This document shows positions 1 to 10,438 of a stretch of DNA of 64,000 nucleotides, piece after piece. The position numbers and the translations under genes are program-made. The notes below the pieces were generated by a model that was not told the DNA's origin, made no database searches, and was given only the letters and a program-made list of their open reading frames with translations. The DNA comes from Umbribacter vaginalis (lineage in GTDB: Bacteria; Actinomycetota; Coriobacteriia; Coriobacteriales; Eggerthellaceae), in NCBI GenBank assembly GCA_001552935.1, contig KQ959705.1, positions 212,191 through 276,190 on the forward strand. The letters run 5' to 3'. The stretch's first letter is position 1; every line of letters begins with the position of its first letter.

Positions 1-2
1 GC

Positions 3-797
3 AGCGTTGCGTTTTCGGAACAGCTTACACCACGTGGTCGCATGAGTGTTCCGCACGTGAATAACCCTCAACGTGCAGCATACGATTCAGTTGCTTCGCG
101 TAAGCCCAACGAAGAACAGTATTCCGATTATGCGCTGCAAAACGAACAAGCAAGCGCACAGAGCAATGCAAGTACGGGGAGTGGTAGTAGCAGTGTTGCA
201 GGTGCTCAAGGCAATACCGTGCGTACGGATGCTGCTGCAAGCGAGCGTGCACATGCACGTGAACAGCGTGCAAGTGGTTTGCACAGCTTATTTGCGCAGG
301 GGAGCGCTCAGGCAATTCATACATCCGTAAAAAAATCGCCGGATGCACCATCAGCTTCTTCACAGGCAGCACGCACGCATACGCCTGCTCAGCAATTATC
401 TACCGCATCAGGATCATCGTTTGCGCCGTCTTACAATCATGCTGCGAACAGTACTCATATGAACAGTGCTCAATCATCAAGCACTCATACACCATTGAAC
501 GCTTCAGCTTTTAAAGCGAGTAGTGCAACACGTAGCATTTGCATGTTAACAGCGCATAATTATAACGATGCTGAGCATATCGTTGACGCGCTCAAACGTG
601 GGGATATAACGGTTCTTGCGCTTAATCTGGTAAGCGATGCTCTCTCAAAACGCATTCTCGATTTTTGTTTTGGTGTATGCGCTGTTCTTGGTGGTCATGT
701 TGATCTTATTAAGCCGGGTGTTTATCTGTTCTATACCGGATCAGCACTGTCTCAAAGTGAATTTAGTGCGCTGCGCGAGCGCGGCGTTTTAATGTAA
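3..797 (+). CDS. sepF: Cell division protein SepF (5'-truncated by window edge)
   Basis: SepF anchors FtsZ filaments to the membrane during septation. Counting from the ATG at 42, residues about 165-240 match the SepF (DUF552) fold, with the phrases AEHIVDALKRGDITVLALNL and GGHVDLIKPGVYLF. The preceding 160 residues are a Ser/Ala/His-rich disordered linker, much longer than usual. The frame is open upstream of the ATG at 42 to the window edge, and the typical amphipathic membrane-binding N-terminus is missing, so the true start probably lies outside the window. It is followed 9 bases later by yggT and then divIVA, the classic Gram-positive division cluster. The identification is secure; the start is not. 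Confidence 0.9.
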   Translation, partial: SVAFSEQLTPRGRMSVPHVNNPQRAAYDSVASRKPNEEQYSDYALQNEQASAQSNASTGSGSSSVAGAQGNTVRTDAAASERAHAREQRASGLHSLFAQGSAQAIHTSVKKSPDAPSASSQAARTHTPAQQLSTASGSSFAPSYNHAANSTHMNSAQSSSTHTPLNASAFKASSATRSICMLTAHNYNDAEHIVDALKRGDITVLALNLVSDALSKRILDFCFGVCAVLGGHVDLIKPGVYLFYTGSALSQSEFSALRERGVLM

Positions 798-806
798 TGG
801 AGTTTT

Positions 807-1073
807 ATGTTTCAAGTGTTTTCAATTATTGCGGCGTGTGCCGATGTATATTCAACTATTTTGTTCGTGTACGTGCTTATGTCATGGATTCCTATGCGAG
901 AAGGTATTCTTGCCGATGTCAATGCATTTCTTGCAAAAATCTGCGAGCCATATTTGCAGCTGTTTAGGCGTTTTATTCCTCCTTTAGGCGGAATGATTGA
1001 CGTTTCTCCTATTGTGGCGCTTGTTGTGCTGCAGTTAGGCGTGCGCCTTTTGTATAGAATATTCTTTATCTAG
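807..1073 (+). CDS. YggT family membrane protein
   Basis: An 88-residue protein of the YggT family (YlmG in Gram-positives), with two hydrophobic segments at about residues 5-26 and 62-86. The family phrases VLMSWIPMREG and PYLQLFRRFIPPLGGMIDVSPIVALVVL are the signature (shown here only as landmarks). It sits between sepF and divIVA. In this position the family is linked to cell division or chromosome and membrane organisation, but its biochemical role is unknown. The length is normal for the family. Confidence 0.88.
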   Translation: MFQVFSIIAACADVYSTILFVYVLMSWIPMREGILADVNAFLAKICEPYLQLFRRFIPPLGGMIDVSPIVALVVLQLGVRLLYRIFFI

Positions 1074-1111
1074 GGTTTTCAGTACTTGAGCGCATAAGTG
1101 TTGCGCTCCTT

Positions 1112-1120
1112 TGATATAAT
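1112..1120 (+). promoter_or_regulatory. Extended -10 promoter of divIVA
   Basis: TGATATAAT is a perfect extended -10 element (TGn plus TATAAT) 33 bases before the divIVA start. No good -35 is seen at the standard spacing. This suggests divIVA has its own promoter in addition to any read-through from sepF-yggT. Confidence 0.5.
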
Positions 1121-1152
1121 GCAAGCAAATACAGCAACGAAGGGGTTTTGTT

Positions 1153-1935
1153 ATGGCAATCACTTCCGAGGATATTCAAAAACAAAGTTTTTCTATTGAA
1201 CGCAAAGGCTACGACGTTGATCAGGTTGACGATTTTCTCGAGCACGTATCAGTAGAAATTGATGCGCTTAATACGCAGGTTGCAAATCTCAAATCGCAGC
1301 TTGAACAAGCGCAAAATGCGTGTGAAGATGCACTTTCGCAAGCTACGCGCGTATATGCTCCGCTGAGTGATTCCCCCGATGAACAAGACGATCCACAAGA
1401 GTTGCGCGCTCGCGTTCTCGATTTAGAGAACAAGCTCGCTGAAAAATCTGCCAATGATACTGCTATTTCGCAGGCACTTATTGTTGCTCAGCGCTCTGCT
1501 GATGACATCGTTGCCAATGCACGCACCCAAGCAAAAACCATTGTTGAAGATGCTCACGACCAGGCATCTCGTATTGTTACAAAAGCTGAAAACGACCGAC
1601 AGAAAGTTGTTGAGTCAACACAGGTTCTCGAAGACGCGCGTGAAAAAACACGTGGTTCATATCAGCAATTATTAAACGATTTCATCAGTGATGCATCGCA
1701 TAAGTTAGCAGAAATTGAAGCGGATGCACCACGCCGTCGCTTGTCGTCGTCTGCCGCAAAAGCACCTCAAGTAGCTGCGGTAACGCCCGATGTTGTCGGT
1801 CAATCGCATAAAGTGGATACAAGTAGTGAAGCTGCACCTGAAGCTCCGAAAGCCAATGCAGCAAGCTTTGTTGATAAAGATTTTTCGGGCTTTGGCGACG
1901 TTGACGACGACTTCGATTTTGACGATCCAGAATAG
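1153..1935 (+). CDS. divIVA: DivIVA domain protein (Wag31-like)
   Basis: A 260-residue DivIVA/Wag31-type pole- and septum-binding coiled-coil protein. The N-terminal domain (residues 1-60) carries the typical opening ITSEDIQKQSFSIERKGYD followed by VDQVDDFLEHV. Heptad-rich regions follow at about 35-55 and 85-185, and the C-terminal 70 residues are Ala/Ser/Asp-rich and end in an acidic patch. In actinobacteria DivIVA recruits the cell-wall elongation or division machinery. The start is supported by AAGGGG 7 bases upstream. It is the last gene of the division cluster before the minus-strand rnpB. Confidence 0.92.
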   Translation: MAITSEDIQKQSFSIERKGYDVDQVDDFLEHVSVEIDALNTQVANLKSQLEQAQNACEDALSQATRVYAPLSDSPDEQDDPQELRARVLDLENKLAEKSANDTAISQALIVAQRSADDIVANARTQAKTIVEDAHDQASRIVTKAENDRQKVVESTQVLEDAREKTRGSYQQLLNDFISDASHKLAEIEADAPRRRLSSSAAKAPQVAAVTPDVVGQSHKVDTSSEAAPEAPKANAASFVDKDFSGFGDVDDDFDFDDPE

Positions 1936-2196
1936 CCTGCAGAAAATATTCGATAGGATAATGCACAATAGTGCGCTTTCGTTCTTGTTTCTATGCTGCA
2001 TTATCCGTTGTGCCTGTTGGCGTGCGTTGAGCGTTGGGTTTCGTCTGCGTTTACACTGCGTTTATGTATAAAGAAGCGTACTGAGCCGTGGCGTGCGGTG
2101 ACGGCTTGATGCATTTTCGCGCGTGATCCCGCTCAGGTACGTTTCCGTATCCGTTTGCGTGCACTCGTTCTTATATGTGTTTATGTTTATGAGAAA

Positions 2197-2597
2197 GCGA
2201 GTGAGCCTATAAGCCGGGTTCTGTCGTGAACGGCCATTTATCTAGAGCATATATCACTACATGCTTCAAGCACGCAACCCGAATGCACAGAAGAGCGCCT
2301 GTATCGCATTCCTACTTGCGCTTGCTCCAGATGGGGTTTACCAAGCTACATTGTTACCAATGCACTGGTGCGCTCTTACCGCACCGTTTCAGCTTTTCGC
2401 GTTGTATGTTGTCACGAAATGTGGCACGTATACAGCGCGAGTTTTCTTTTCTGTGGCACTTATCCGTCAGATTACTCTGCCCAGCTGTTAGCTGGCATCT
2501 TGCTCTTAGGAGCCCGGACTTTCCTCATAATACCTGCAAATACGTGCGTTTTTGAGCGCATATACCGCAGTATCACGCGACCGTTTAGCTCACTCTT
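2197..2597 (-). ncRNA. rnpB: RNase P RNA (M1-type)
   Basis: Read on the minus strand, the conserved block GAGGAAAGTCCGGGCTCC lies at about 2532-2515, and the 3'-end block AGAACCCGGCTTAT at about 2224-2211. The 5' and 3' ends pair as a perfect P1 helix (GAGTGAGC at 2595-2588 with GCTCACTC at 2206-2199). The total of about 400 nt fits bacterial type-A RNase P RNA, the ribozyme that matures tRNA 5' ends. Exact ends are estimated from P1. Open frames across this region are spurious. Confidence 0.95.
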
Positions 2598-2709
2598 TTT
2601 TCATAGTAGCAAAAATCTTTCGTTCACGCGCCCGTGAGCGTTCTTTTTGTTTTTTACGCGAACAAAACACATAAAAATGTTTCAACAGCGCAACGCTGTG
2701 GTGGTATAT

Positions 2710-2742
2710 CATGCTAGTATCATGCTAGTATCATACTGGTAC
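2710..2742. repeat. Three tandem 11-bp repeats before thiN
   Basis: Two exact copies of CATGCTAGTAT at 2710-2731 are followed by a diverged third copy (CATACTGGTAC) at 2732-2742, ending 27 bases before the thiN start. They could be regulator sites or a slippage tract in the leader. No TPP riboswitch consensus is visible in this leader. Confidence 0.6.
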
Positions 2743-2769
2743 AAGATAAAACCAACAGAAGGAACTACG

Positions 2770-3432
2770 ATGTCGGTATGTGCATTAGTTGCAGCAAGTG
2801 AGTGTAACGAAGAACATTTCAAAACGCTTTTTGATGCTGGTTTTTTTGACGAAGTGTATGCTGTGGACGCTGGTTTTGTGTACACGAAGGCATGCGGATG
2901 TGACCCCGATTTGATTATTGGCGATTTCGACTCGCTTGGATATGTACCTGATGCGCAACGCACGGCAGAATATCCCTGTGATAAAGACGAAACCGATCTT
3001 GAACTGGCTTTTGACCGAGCCCGTATGCGCCGCTTCGACACGATTTATGTGTACGGAGCTCTTGGAGGGCGCATCGACATGACGCTTGCAACCATGCAAA
3101 CTATCGTTCGCTATGCTCAGCTGGGCATTACGGTTCATGTGATTGGCCTTGCTGAACAGCTTGATGTAGTGATTGGTCCCGATGCGCTTGAACTGCCTGC
3201 TCATAAGGATGGTATCGTGTCGGTGTTTAGCGCAAGTGATGTGTGTGAAGGCGTCATCGAGCGTGGCTTGAAATATGCGTTTAACGATGAGCGCATTACC
3301 AACACTACCGTGCGCGGTATATCGAATGAAATGACAGGTTTGCCTGCTGTGATAGGTTTAGAGAAGGGCGTGTTGTGGGTGTTTCACCCTATTGATATGC
3401 CTGAACTTCCCTGTACACCACATACAGATTAG
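2770..3432 (+). CDS. thiN: Thiamine pyrophosphokinase
   Basis: Transfers pyrophosphate from ATP to thiamine to give the cofactor TPP. The 220-residue product has the family landmarks GDFDS (51-55), DKDETDLE (71-78) and GALGGRIDM (96-104), which form the metal and pyrophosphate site. The start at 2770 is preferred over an in-frame ATG at 2647 because GAAGGA precedes it and the domain begins immediately. It is followed 11 bases later by thiC and then thiD, so it starts a thiamine operon. It also allows salvage of free thiamine. Confidence 0.9.
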   Translation: MSVCALVAASECNEEHFKTLFDAGFFDEVYAVDAGFVYTKACGCDPDLIIGDFDSLGYVPDAQRTAEYPCDKDETDLELAFDRARMRRFDTIYVYGALGGRIDMTLATMQTIVRYAQLGITVHVIGLAEQLDVVIGPDALELPAHKDGIVSVFSASDVCEGVIERGLKYAFNDERITNTTVRGISNEMTGLPAVIGLEKGVLWVFHPIDMPELPCTPHTD

Positions 3433-3443
3433 GAGATAGATAC

Positions 3444-4760
3444 GTGACTCAAATGGATGAAGCCCGCAAGGGTCATATTACCGATGCAATGCGCGTTGTT
3501 GCCGAAAAGGAGCATCGTTCATGTGAATTTATTCGCGAAGGCGTAGCCGCTGGTAGAATTGCTATTCCTGCGAATTATAAGCATACGTCGCTTTCACCGT
3601 GGGGTGTAGGCGAAGGCTTGCGCACAAAAGTGAACGTCAATTTGGGTATTTCTGCTGACATTGCAAACGTTGCCGACGAGCATAAAAAAATCGACATCGC
3701 ACTCAATTACGGCGCGGAAGCGATTATGGATTTGTCGAACTGTGGCAAAACTCATGCGTTCCGATCGCAGCTGGTAGCGCGTTCAACAGCGATGATTGGC
3801 ACTGTTCCTATGTATGATGCTGTTGGCTATCTTGAAAAAGATTTAGCACATATTACTGCAGATGATTTTTTGCGCGTTATACGAGCTCATGCGGAAGATG
3901 GCGTTGATTTTATGACCATTCACGCGGGCGTAAACAGGCGTGCGCTTCATTCCTTCATGAACACCTCGCGCGAGCTGAATATCGTAAGCCGAGGCGGATC
4001 GCTTATTTTCGCGTGGATGCAGGCAACAGGCAACGAAAATCCGTTCTACGAGCACTATGATGAACTGCTTGATATTTTGCACGAATACGACGTAACAATT
4101 TCGCTGGGCGACTCGCTGCGTCCTGGTTGCATTGATGATGCGAGCGACGCCTCGCAGATTGCTGAACTAGTTGAACTGGGGAAATTAACTCAGCGTGCGT
4201 GGGATCGTGGTGTGCAGGTAATTATTGAAGGTCCTGGGCACATGGCAATCGATGAAATTCCTGCCAACATGAAGCTTGAAAAACGCCTGTGCCACAATGC
4301 TCAATTTTATGTGTTAGGGCCGCTTGTAACCGACATTGCTCCTGGTTACGATCATATTACATCGGCTATTGGTGGTGCCATTGCTGCTGCACACGGCGCC
4401 GACTTCCTGTGCTACGTAACGCCGGCTGAGCATTTGCGCTTGCCCGATGTATCCGATGTGAAAGAAGGTGTGATCGCAGCTAAAATTGCTGCTCATGCGG
4501 GAGATATTGCCAAGGGTGTTCCCGGTGCGCGCACGCCTGATACGCAGATGGCGCTTGCTCGACGGGTTCTTAATTGGGAAGAGATGTTCCGTATTGCGAT
4601 TGATCCTGTTAAACCGCGCGAATACTTTGAAAGTGCACCTCCGTCTATTGAGGGAACGTGCACGATGTGTGGAGATATGTGCGCAGTACGTACGGTGAAT
4701 ATGGCACTTGAAGCGCTTGAGAACTCGCTTGATAGCTCAAAACGCAACAAAGATTGCTAA
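3444..4760 (+). CDS. thiC: Phosphomethylpyrimidine synthase ThiC
   Basis: Radical-SAM enzyme converting aminoimidazole ribotide to HMP phosphate, the pyrimidine half of thiamine. At 438 residues it is the short form lacking the long N-terminal domain of proteobacterial ThiC. The C-terminal cluster-binding motif is CTMCGDMC (residues 406-413), i.e. C-x2-C-x3-C rather than the C-x2-C-x4-C of E. coli. I believe the compact form occurs in anaerobe-type ThiC but cannot verify this here. The GTG start is supported by AGGAGA 8 bases upstream. BzaF-type enzymes are relatives, but location between thiN and thiD argues for ThiC. Confidence 0.93.
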   Translation: MTQMDEARKGHITDAMRVVAEKEHRSCEFIREGVAAGRIAIPANYKHTSLSPWGVGEGLRTKVNVNLGISADIANVADEHKKIDIALNYGAEAIMDLSNCGKTHAFRSQLVARSTAMIGTVPMYDAVGYLEKDLAHITADDFLRVIRAHAEDGVDFMTIHAGVNRRALHSFMNTSRELNIVSRGGSLIFAWMQATGNENPFYEHYDELLDILHEYDVTISLGDSLRPGCIDDASDASQIAELVELGKLTQRAWDRGVQVIIEGPGHMAIDEIPANMKLEKRLCHNAQFYVLGPLVTDIAPGYDHITSAIGGAIAAAHGADFLCYVTPAEHLRLPDVSDVKEGVIAAKIAAHAGDIAKGVPGARTPDTQMALARRVLNWEEMFRIAIDPVKPREYFESAPPSIEGTCTMCGDMCAVRTVNMALEALENSLDSSKRNKDC

Positions 4761-4774
4761 ACTGAGGGTGTTTT

Positions 4775-5665
4775 ATGAAGTTGAAATCAGTTTTGAGTAT
4801 CGCCGGCTCAGATTCAAGTGGTGGTGCGGGTATTCAAGCCGACATTAAAACCATACAATCGCTGGGTTTATATGCACAAACGGTAATTACAGCCATTACG
4901 GCACAAAATACGTTTCAGGTAACACGCGCGCAAGCCGTCGACGACGATCTAATACAAGCCCAGATAGATGCCGTATTTGCCGACATCGTTCCCAACGCGG
5001 TAAAAATTGGCATGGTGGCTACGTCGGGCGTGATGCGCACTATTGCGCACGCGCTGCATCCGTATGTACGTCAGCATCATATTCCCGTGGTGCTTGACCC
5101 TGTTATGGTGTCTACATCAGGTGCTTTGCTGATTGAACGCGATGCAGTTACAAGCTTGCTTGAAACGCTTGTGCCGCTTGCGCATCTTATCACGCCGAAC
5201 TTGCATGAAGCACGCGTGCTGGTGGACGCGTTGGGTGTTGGTGCTGGTGCTAGCGCGAGAAAGAATCTACCTGCTGATGGCGCATCTGTTCCCACCGATG
5301 AAACAACACTCATCACGAGCGAACAAGCCCAAGCAACAGCAGCGCTGCGAATTGCGTCCGCCACACAAACACGCGTGCTGGTGAAAGGTGGACATGCTCA
5401 CGGCCATGCAAGTGATGTGCTTGCATATCCTGATGGCCGTATCGTCTGGTTTCGCGCCCCGCGAATCGATAACAAGAACAATCACGGAAGCGGTTGCACC
5501 TTATCTTCGGCGCTTGCGTGCGCGTATGCGCAGGGGAAAAGTACGTGCGATGCGGTTCAATATGCAAAAAACTACGTACAAGGTGCTCTTTCAGCACAGC
5601 TTAACTTAGGAAAGGGTTCGGGACCGTTGAACCACAATTGGATGCTTGCCAACATCGCGGAATAA
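4775..5665 (+). CDS. thiD: HMP/HMP-phosphate kinase ThiD
   Basis: Phosphorylates hydroxymethylpyrimidine and its monophosphate to HMP-PP, the substrate of ThiE. The N-terminus SVLSIAGSDSSGGAGIQAD and the C-terminal anion-hole region NNHGSGCTLSSA (235-246) are diagnostic of the ribokinase-like ThiD family. Residues about 153-180 form a Gly/Ala/Thr-rich insertion between LVDALG and the following helix, lengthening the protein to 296 residues compared with the usual 260-270. It lies 15 bases after thiC and is last in the thiN-thiC-thiD operon. Confidence 0.93.
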   Translation: MKLKSVLSIAGSDSSGGAGIQADIKTIQSLGLYAQTVITAITAQNTFQVTRAQAVDDDLIQAQIDAVFADIVPNAVKIGMVATSGVMRTIAHALHPYVRQHHIPVVLDPVMVSTSGALLIERDAVTSLLETLVPLAHLITPNLHEARVLVDALGVGAGASARKNLPADGASVPTDETTLITSEQAQATAALRIASATQTRVLVKGGHAHGHASDVLAYPDGRIVWFRAPRIDNKNNHGSGCTLSSALACAYAQGKSTCDAVQYAKNYVQGALSAQLNLGKGSGPLNHNWMLANIAE

Positions 5666-5749
5666 GTACCTGTATTTCCCCTTGTAGACACGCTGTTAGT
5701 GCATGCCTTCATAAATCCTCAATAATCCCGAAAAAATACCTGTACTACG

Positions 5750-5778
5750 TTGACTATTTTGCTGATTGCTGATAAAGT
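5750..5778 (+). promoter_or_regulatory. Promoter of rplU-rpmA
   Basis: TTGACT at 5750-5755 and TAAAGT at 5773-5778 are separated by 17 bases, 38 bases ahead of the rplU start. This is a good sigma-70-type promoter for a ribosomal protein operon. Confidence 0.6.
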
Positions 5779-5815
5779 AATTTTTCGCGTTTTAATACAT
5801 TCAAGGAGACCATTC

Positions 5816-6154
5816 ATGTATGCAATTGTAAAAACGGGTGGCAAGCAATATACTGTAGCACCTGGTGATATTTTAAGCATTGAAAAGATTGATGCTGAAG
5901 CTGGCGCTCAGGTTGAGTTGCAAACTTTGTGCCTTATTGATAGCAAGAAATCAACCTTTGATGCTGAAAAAGCTTCAAAAACAAAAGTTGTTGCTGAAGT
6001 TCTCGAACAATATCGTGGCGAAAAGCAGCTTGTTTTCAAATTCAAGAAGCGTAAAAACTACAAAAAACTTAATGGTCACCGTCAGCAGCTTACTCGCGTA
6101 CGCATTGTGTCTGTTGGTTCTGAAAAAGCAGCTGCAAGCGCACAAGCTAAATAG
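5816..6154 (+). CDS. rplU: 50S ribosomal protein L21
   Basis: A 112-residue L21 that binds 23S rRNA in the large subunit. It begins with the hallmark MYAIVKTGGKQYTVAPGD and ends with the HRQQLTRVRI motif and a short Ala-rich tail. AAGGAG lies 8 bases before the ATG at 5816; the frame is open further upstream, but that stretch overlaps the promoter. It is followed 19 bases later by rpmA, the universal bacterial pairing. Confidence 0.96.
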   Translation: MYAIVKTGGKQYTVAPGDILSIEKIDAEAGAQVELQTLCLIDSKKSTFDAEKASKTKVVAEVLEQYRGEKQLVFKFKKRKNYKKLNGHRQQLTRVRIVSVGSEKAAASAQAK

Positions 6155-6173
6155 CAGGAAAGAGGGATAAACA

Positions 6174-6428
6174 ATGGCACACAAGAAAGGTCTTGGATCA
6201 TCTCGTAATGGTCGCGATTCTCAGGCGCAGCGTTTAGGTGTTAAAAAATTCGGTGGCGAATTAGTTAAAACAGGGCAAGTGATTGTACGTCAGCGTGGTA
6301 CTCATTTTCATCCAGGTGAAAACGTTGGTCGCGGTAAAGATGACACCTTGTTTGCACTGTGTGAAGGAACGCTTGAGTTTACACAGGGAGTTAAACGTCG
6401 CGTTCATGTAAAGCCACAAAACGCGTAA
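6174..6428 (+). CDS. rpmA: 50S ribosomal protein L27
   Basis: An 84-residue L27 starting [16 protein letters not shown], the form whose N-terminus reaches the peptidyl-transferase centre without needing proteolytic trimming. It contains the conserved [20 protein letters not shown] and [13 protein letters not shown] stretches. The rplU-rpmA pair is followed by a strong terminator and then obg, a common bacterial order. Confidence 0.97.
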   Translation: MAHKKGLGSSRNGRDSQAQRLGVKKFGGELVKTGQVIVRQRGTHFHPGENVGRGKDDTLFALCEGTLEFTQGVKRRVHVKPQNA

Positions 6429-6504
6429 CGGGTAGAAATTTGCTTCATACGTAAATTTGAACTGCGCGGGAGCGTATTCGTTACAGTATAGGTAAAAGGA
6501 TAAG

Positions 6505-6540
6505 CGTGCCACCTGAATATAATCAGGGGCACGTTTTTTT
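6505..6540 (+). terminator. Rho-independent terminator after rpmA
   Basis: The arms CGTGCC/GGCACG and inner CCTGA/TCAGG enclose the loop ATATAA and are followed by seven T. It separates rplU-rpmA from obg, whose start is only 13 bases downstream. Confidence 0.85.
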
Positions 6541-6546
6541 GATTGA

Positions 6547-7962
<1,416 letters not shown>

Positions 7963-8000
7963 TAGAAGTGACATTTTTCCATGCATGAGCGGCTTCGGGT

Positions 8001-8094
8001 GTGTAAACTGACGTGGACGCGGGTGCGTAAACTGACGCGGACGCGGGTGCGTAAGCTGATGTGGGTTCGCCTACTGGTTCTGACGTGGGTTCGC
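8001..8094. repeat. Imperfect 24-bp tandem repeats in the obg-nadD gap
   Basis: About four copies of a 24-base unit built on CTGACGTGG plus GCGGGTGCGTAA, increasingly diverged downstream. The whole 308-base gap (7963-8270) holds no convincing gene. These repeats and a ribosome-binding site for nadD are all that can be seen. Confidence 0.6.
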
Positions 8095-8270
8095 GCACTG
8101 GTTTCCGCACATGTGCACTGCTGCTTGTGCGGCGTCATAGTGGTGTTGCAACTACGTTTTTGATCTGCGTGTTTGCTAGATGTTCAACATGCGTGCTGCC
8201 ACATGATTGCGCGTTGCTTCGTTTGCTTATCGCTACACGCAGCATACCATTATACGAAAGAAGTACCAGC

Positions 8271-9935
8271 ATGAATAGTTCTTTGCAAGCGCTCAGCCCT
8301 CGCTTTGCGCATTTTGCATCCGATGGACAGCCCCACTGCATTGGCATTTTGGGCGGCACCTTCGACCCCATTCATATCGGACACTTGAACATTGCGCAGC
8401 GCGCGCTTGTCGAGGCGCATCTGGACGGCGTACTGTTTGTGCCTGCGTTTGTGTCGCCCTTTAAAACCCCTGGTGATGCGGCTGCGCTGGAGGAGGGTGC
8501 GGCACGTTTATATGCGCGTCAGCGTCTTGAGATGTGCAAGCTGGCAACGCATCACAATCCGCTGTTCGACGTGTGCTCCTATGAGGTAGATCGCGCAGGC
8601 ATTTCGTACACAGTGGATACGCTGGCTGCCTTGCATGAGTATTTTGGCTGTTCGGTGCGCTTTGTGCTTATTTTAGGAAGCGATGCGGCGGCGCAGCTAA
8701 GCGCGTGGAAAAATCCTGCTGCGCTGGCGCAGTATGCAACCGTGTTGGTGTTTGATCGCGTCGATGATTGCGCGCCTTACAGGGAACATGACGCAGTGCG
8801 TGATACAGCGTGCAATGGTGAACCTTGCGGGGAATACGATGCTGCGCGTGATGTGGTTTCTGATGGGAAACGAGATGGAGACTGCCTAGAACGTGACAGA
8901 GAATGTGATGCTGCTTCGACAACGCAGGCTTATAACCTGCATGACGCTGCTCCCGATGCTGCTCCCGATGCTGCCAGGAATACACCGCAAGGTGCGGCAC
9001 ACGCGATATTGCTTGCCGACACGCTCGATGCACTAAGCGCTCAGTACGGCTTTACGTTTCAGCGTGTTCCATCGTTACGTGTGTCCATTTCATCAAGAGT
9101 CGTACGTCAGCAATTACAGTTTGGATCCGCACGCTATCTTGTTCCCGACAATGTGTATGATTATATTTGCGAACAGGGTTTATATGGTATTTCGCACAAC
9201 GAGCTTTCGTATGTACCATCTGCGCAACCAGCACCAAATACTCAATCCGTTTCCGCCGTGCAACCCACTTCAGGCGCGCAATCTACTCAACCTGGACAAT
9301 CCGCGCCATTTTCGCTCACGGAGAACGCCGATTACGCGCTCAGCGACGAGTTTTTCTCCCGCGCAAAACAGCTGCTTGAGAAGCGCGTGTCGCCGCATCG
9401 GTTCACACATTGCTGTTCGGTGGCGCGATACAGCGCTCATCTGGCGAAACTTTACCACTATCCCGAAAAAGAGGCGCGCATAGCAGGCCTTTTGCACGAT
9501 TGGGACAAAGCGTATACTAACGATGATATTCGCGCGCGGGCGTTGGCTTTTAAGACGCGCATCGATGGCGAAGTGCTTGATTTTCTGCCTGCGCTGTTGC
9601 ACGGGCCAACGGGTGCGTGTGCGCTTGAGGCCGATTTTCCGTTTCTTGATGGGCGCATTTTACGTGCGATTGAGCGTCACACCGCAGGTCACGAGCAAAT
9701 GAGCGACCTTGATTGCATCGTTTATGTTGCCGATGCGCTTGAGGAAGGCAGGTCGTATCCAGGTATCGAGGATTTGCGCGCGCTACCAGGCACCGTGTCG
9801 CTGCAAGAGCTGTTTTTTGAAACGTATAAACATGTGTTACTATACTTAGTTCAGCGCAACGCACAGCTTCATCCACGCACCGTGTGTGTGTGGAATTGGT
9901 ACGTGCGCCAACGTTCTAAAGGAGAATTATCATGA
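8271..9935 (+). CDS. nadD: NadD-YqeK fusion: nicotinate-nucleotide adenylyltransferase plus HD hydrolase
   Basis: The N-terminal half is NadD, which makes nicotinate adenine dinucleotide. It has the nucleotidyltransferase motif GTFDPIHIGH (29-38) and LRVSISSR (269-276). Between VFDR and the ISSR motif lies an insert of about 90 residues (165-255), rich in Asp, Ala, Arg and Cys, with internal repeats such as DAAPDAAPDAA. A Pro/Ser/Gln linker (about 315-345) leads to a YqeK-like HD domain (360-554) with LLHDWDK (407-413), ERHT and VADALEEGR; YqeK enzymes hydrolyse diadenosine tetraphosphate. The start at 8271 follows GAAAGAAG. It overlaps rsfS by ATGA, the usual nadD-yqeK-rsfS order. Confidence 0.9.
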   Translation: MNSSLQALSPRFAHFASDGQPHCIGILGGTFDPIHIGHLNIAQRALVEAHLDGVLFVPAFVSPFKTPGDAAALEEGAARLYARQRLEMCKLATHHNPLFDVCSYEVDRAGISYTVDTLAALHEYFGCSVRFVLILGSDAAAQLSAWKNPAALAQYATVLVFDRVDDCAPYREHDAVRDTACNGEPCGEYDAARDVVSDGKRDGDCLERDRECDAASTTQAYNLHDAAPDAAPDAARNTPQGAAHAILLADTLDALSAQYGFTFQRVPSLRVSISSRVVRQQLQFGSARYLVPDNVYDYICEQGLYGISHNELSYVPSAQPAPNTQSVSAVQPTSGAQSTQPGQSAPFSLTENADYALSDEFFSRAKQLLEKRVSPHRFTHCCSVARYSAHLAKLYHYPEKEARIAGLLHDWDKAYTNDDIRARALAFKTRIDGEVLDFLPALLHGPTGACALEADFPFLDGRILRAIERHTAGHEQMSDLDCIVYVADALEEGRSYPGIEDLRALPGTVSLQELFFETYKHVLLYLVQRNAQLHPRTVCVWNWYVRQRSKGELS

Positions 9936-10438
9936 CAAATGAACACGATAGCTTGCAAAACGCGCAGGTTGTTAACACGTCGCAGGACGCATCCGCTGCT
10001 TCACACGCCTCCGCAAGCACTCCCTTAAGCGACAGGGACATTGCGCTTACAGCAGCGCGCGTTGCGAACGAGAAAAAAGCGTTCGACATTGTGGTTCAGC
10101 ATGTCGAGGAGCTTACGGGTGAAGCTGCGTATTTTGTGACGATGACAGCGCGCAATGATAGGCAGGTCAAGGCGTTGTGCAATGCTATCGAAAAGGCGCT
10201 GCGTGACGCGAAGGTTCATGTTCTTCACCGGGAAACAACGCGCGATTCTAGCTGGGAGCTGCTGGATTACGGCGGTGTTGTGGTGCACGTGTTTTACACG
10301 ACGCGTGAATATTATCGGCTGGAAGAATTGTGGCAACAGGCTCCCGTGGTTGATCTTGCCTCTGAAGTGGGCTTTGAGGGGCTAGAGTACACGCCGCGCA
10401 TTGAGGAGTTTCTTGCTGGCTGCACGCGTGATGCGTAA
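9932..10438 (+). CDS. rsfS: Ribosomal silencing factor RsfS
   Basis: Iojap/RsfS family protein that binds L14 and blocks subunit joining when nutrients are low. Landmarks are DIVVQHVEELTGEAAYFV, the region TRDSSWELLDYGGVVVHVF and REYYRLEELW. A Ser/Ala-rich 45-residue N-terminal extension precedes the domain, so the product is 168 residues against a usual 110-120. Its start overlaps the nadD-yqeK stop (ATGA) with GGAGAA upstream, indicating translational coupling. Confidence 0.93.
   Translation: MTNEHDSLQNAQVVNTSQDASAASHASASTPLSDRDIALTAARVANEKKAFDIVVQHVEELTGEAAYFVTMTARNDRQVKALCNAIEKALRDAKVHVLHRETTRDSSWELLDYGGVVVHVFYTTREYYRLEELWQQAPVVDLASEVGFEGLEYTPRIEEFLAGCTRDA

Noticed and set aside
2226..2637. 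Overlapping plus-strand reading frames
   Set aside because: They lie across the RNase P RNA gene on the minus strand; the conserved RNA blocks and P1 pairing explain the sequence.
3444..4760. ThiC as a BzaF-type benzimidazole synthase
   Set aside because: It is immediately flanked by thiN and thiD in one operon, and no cobalamin lower-ligand genes are nearby.
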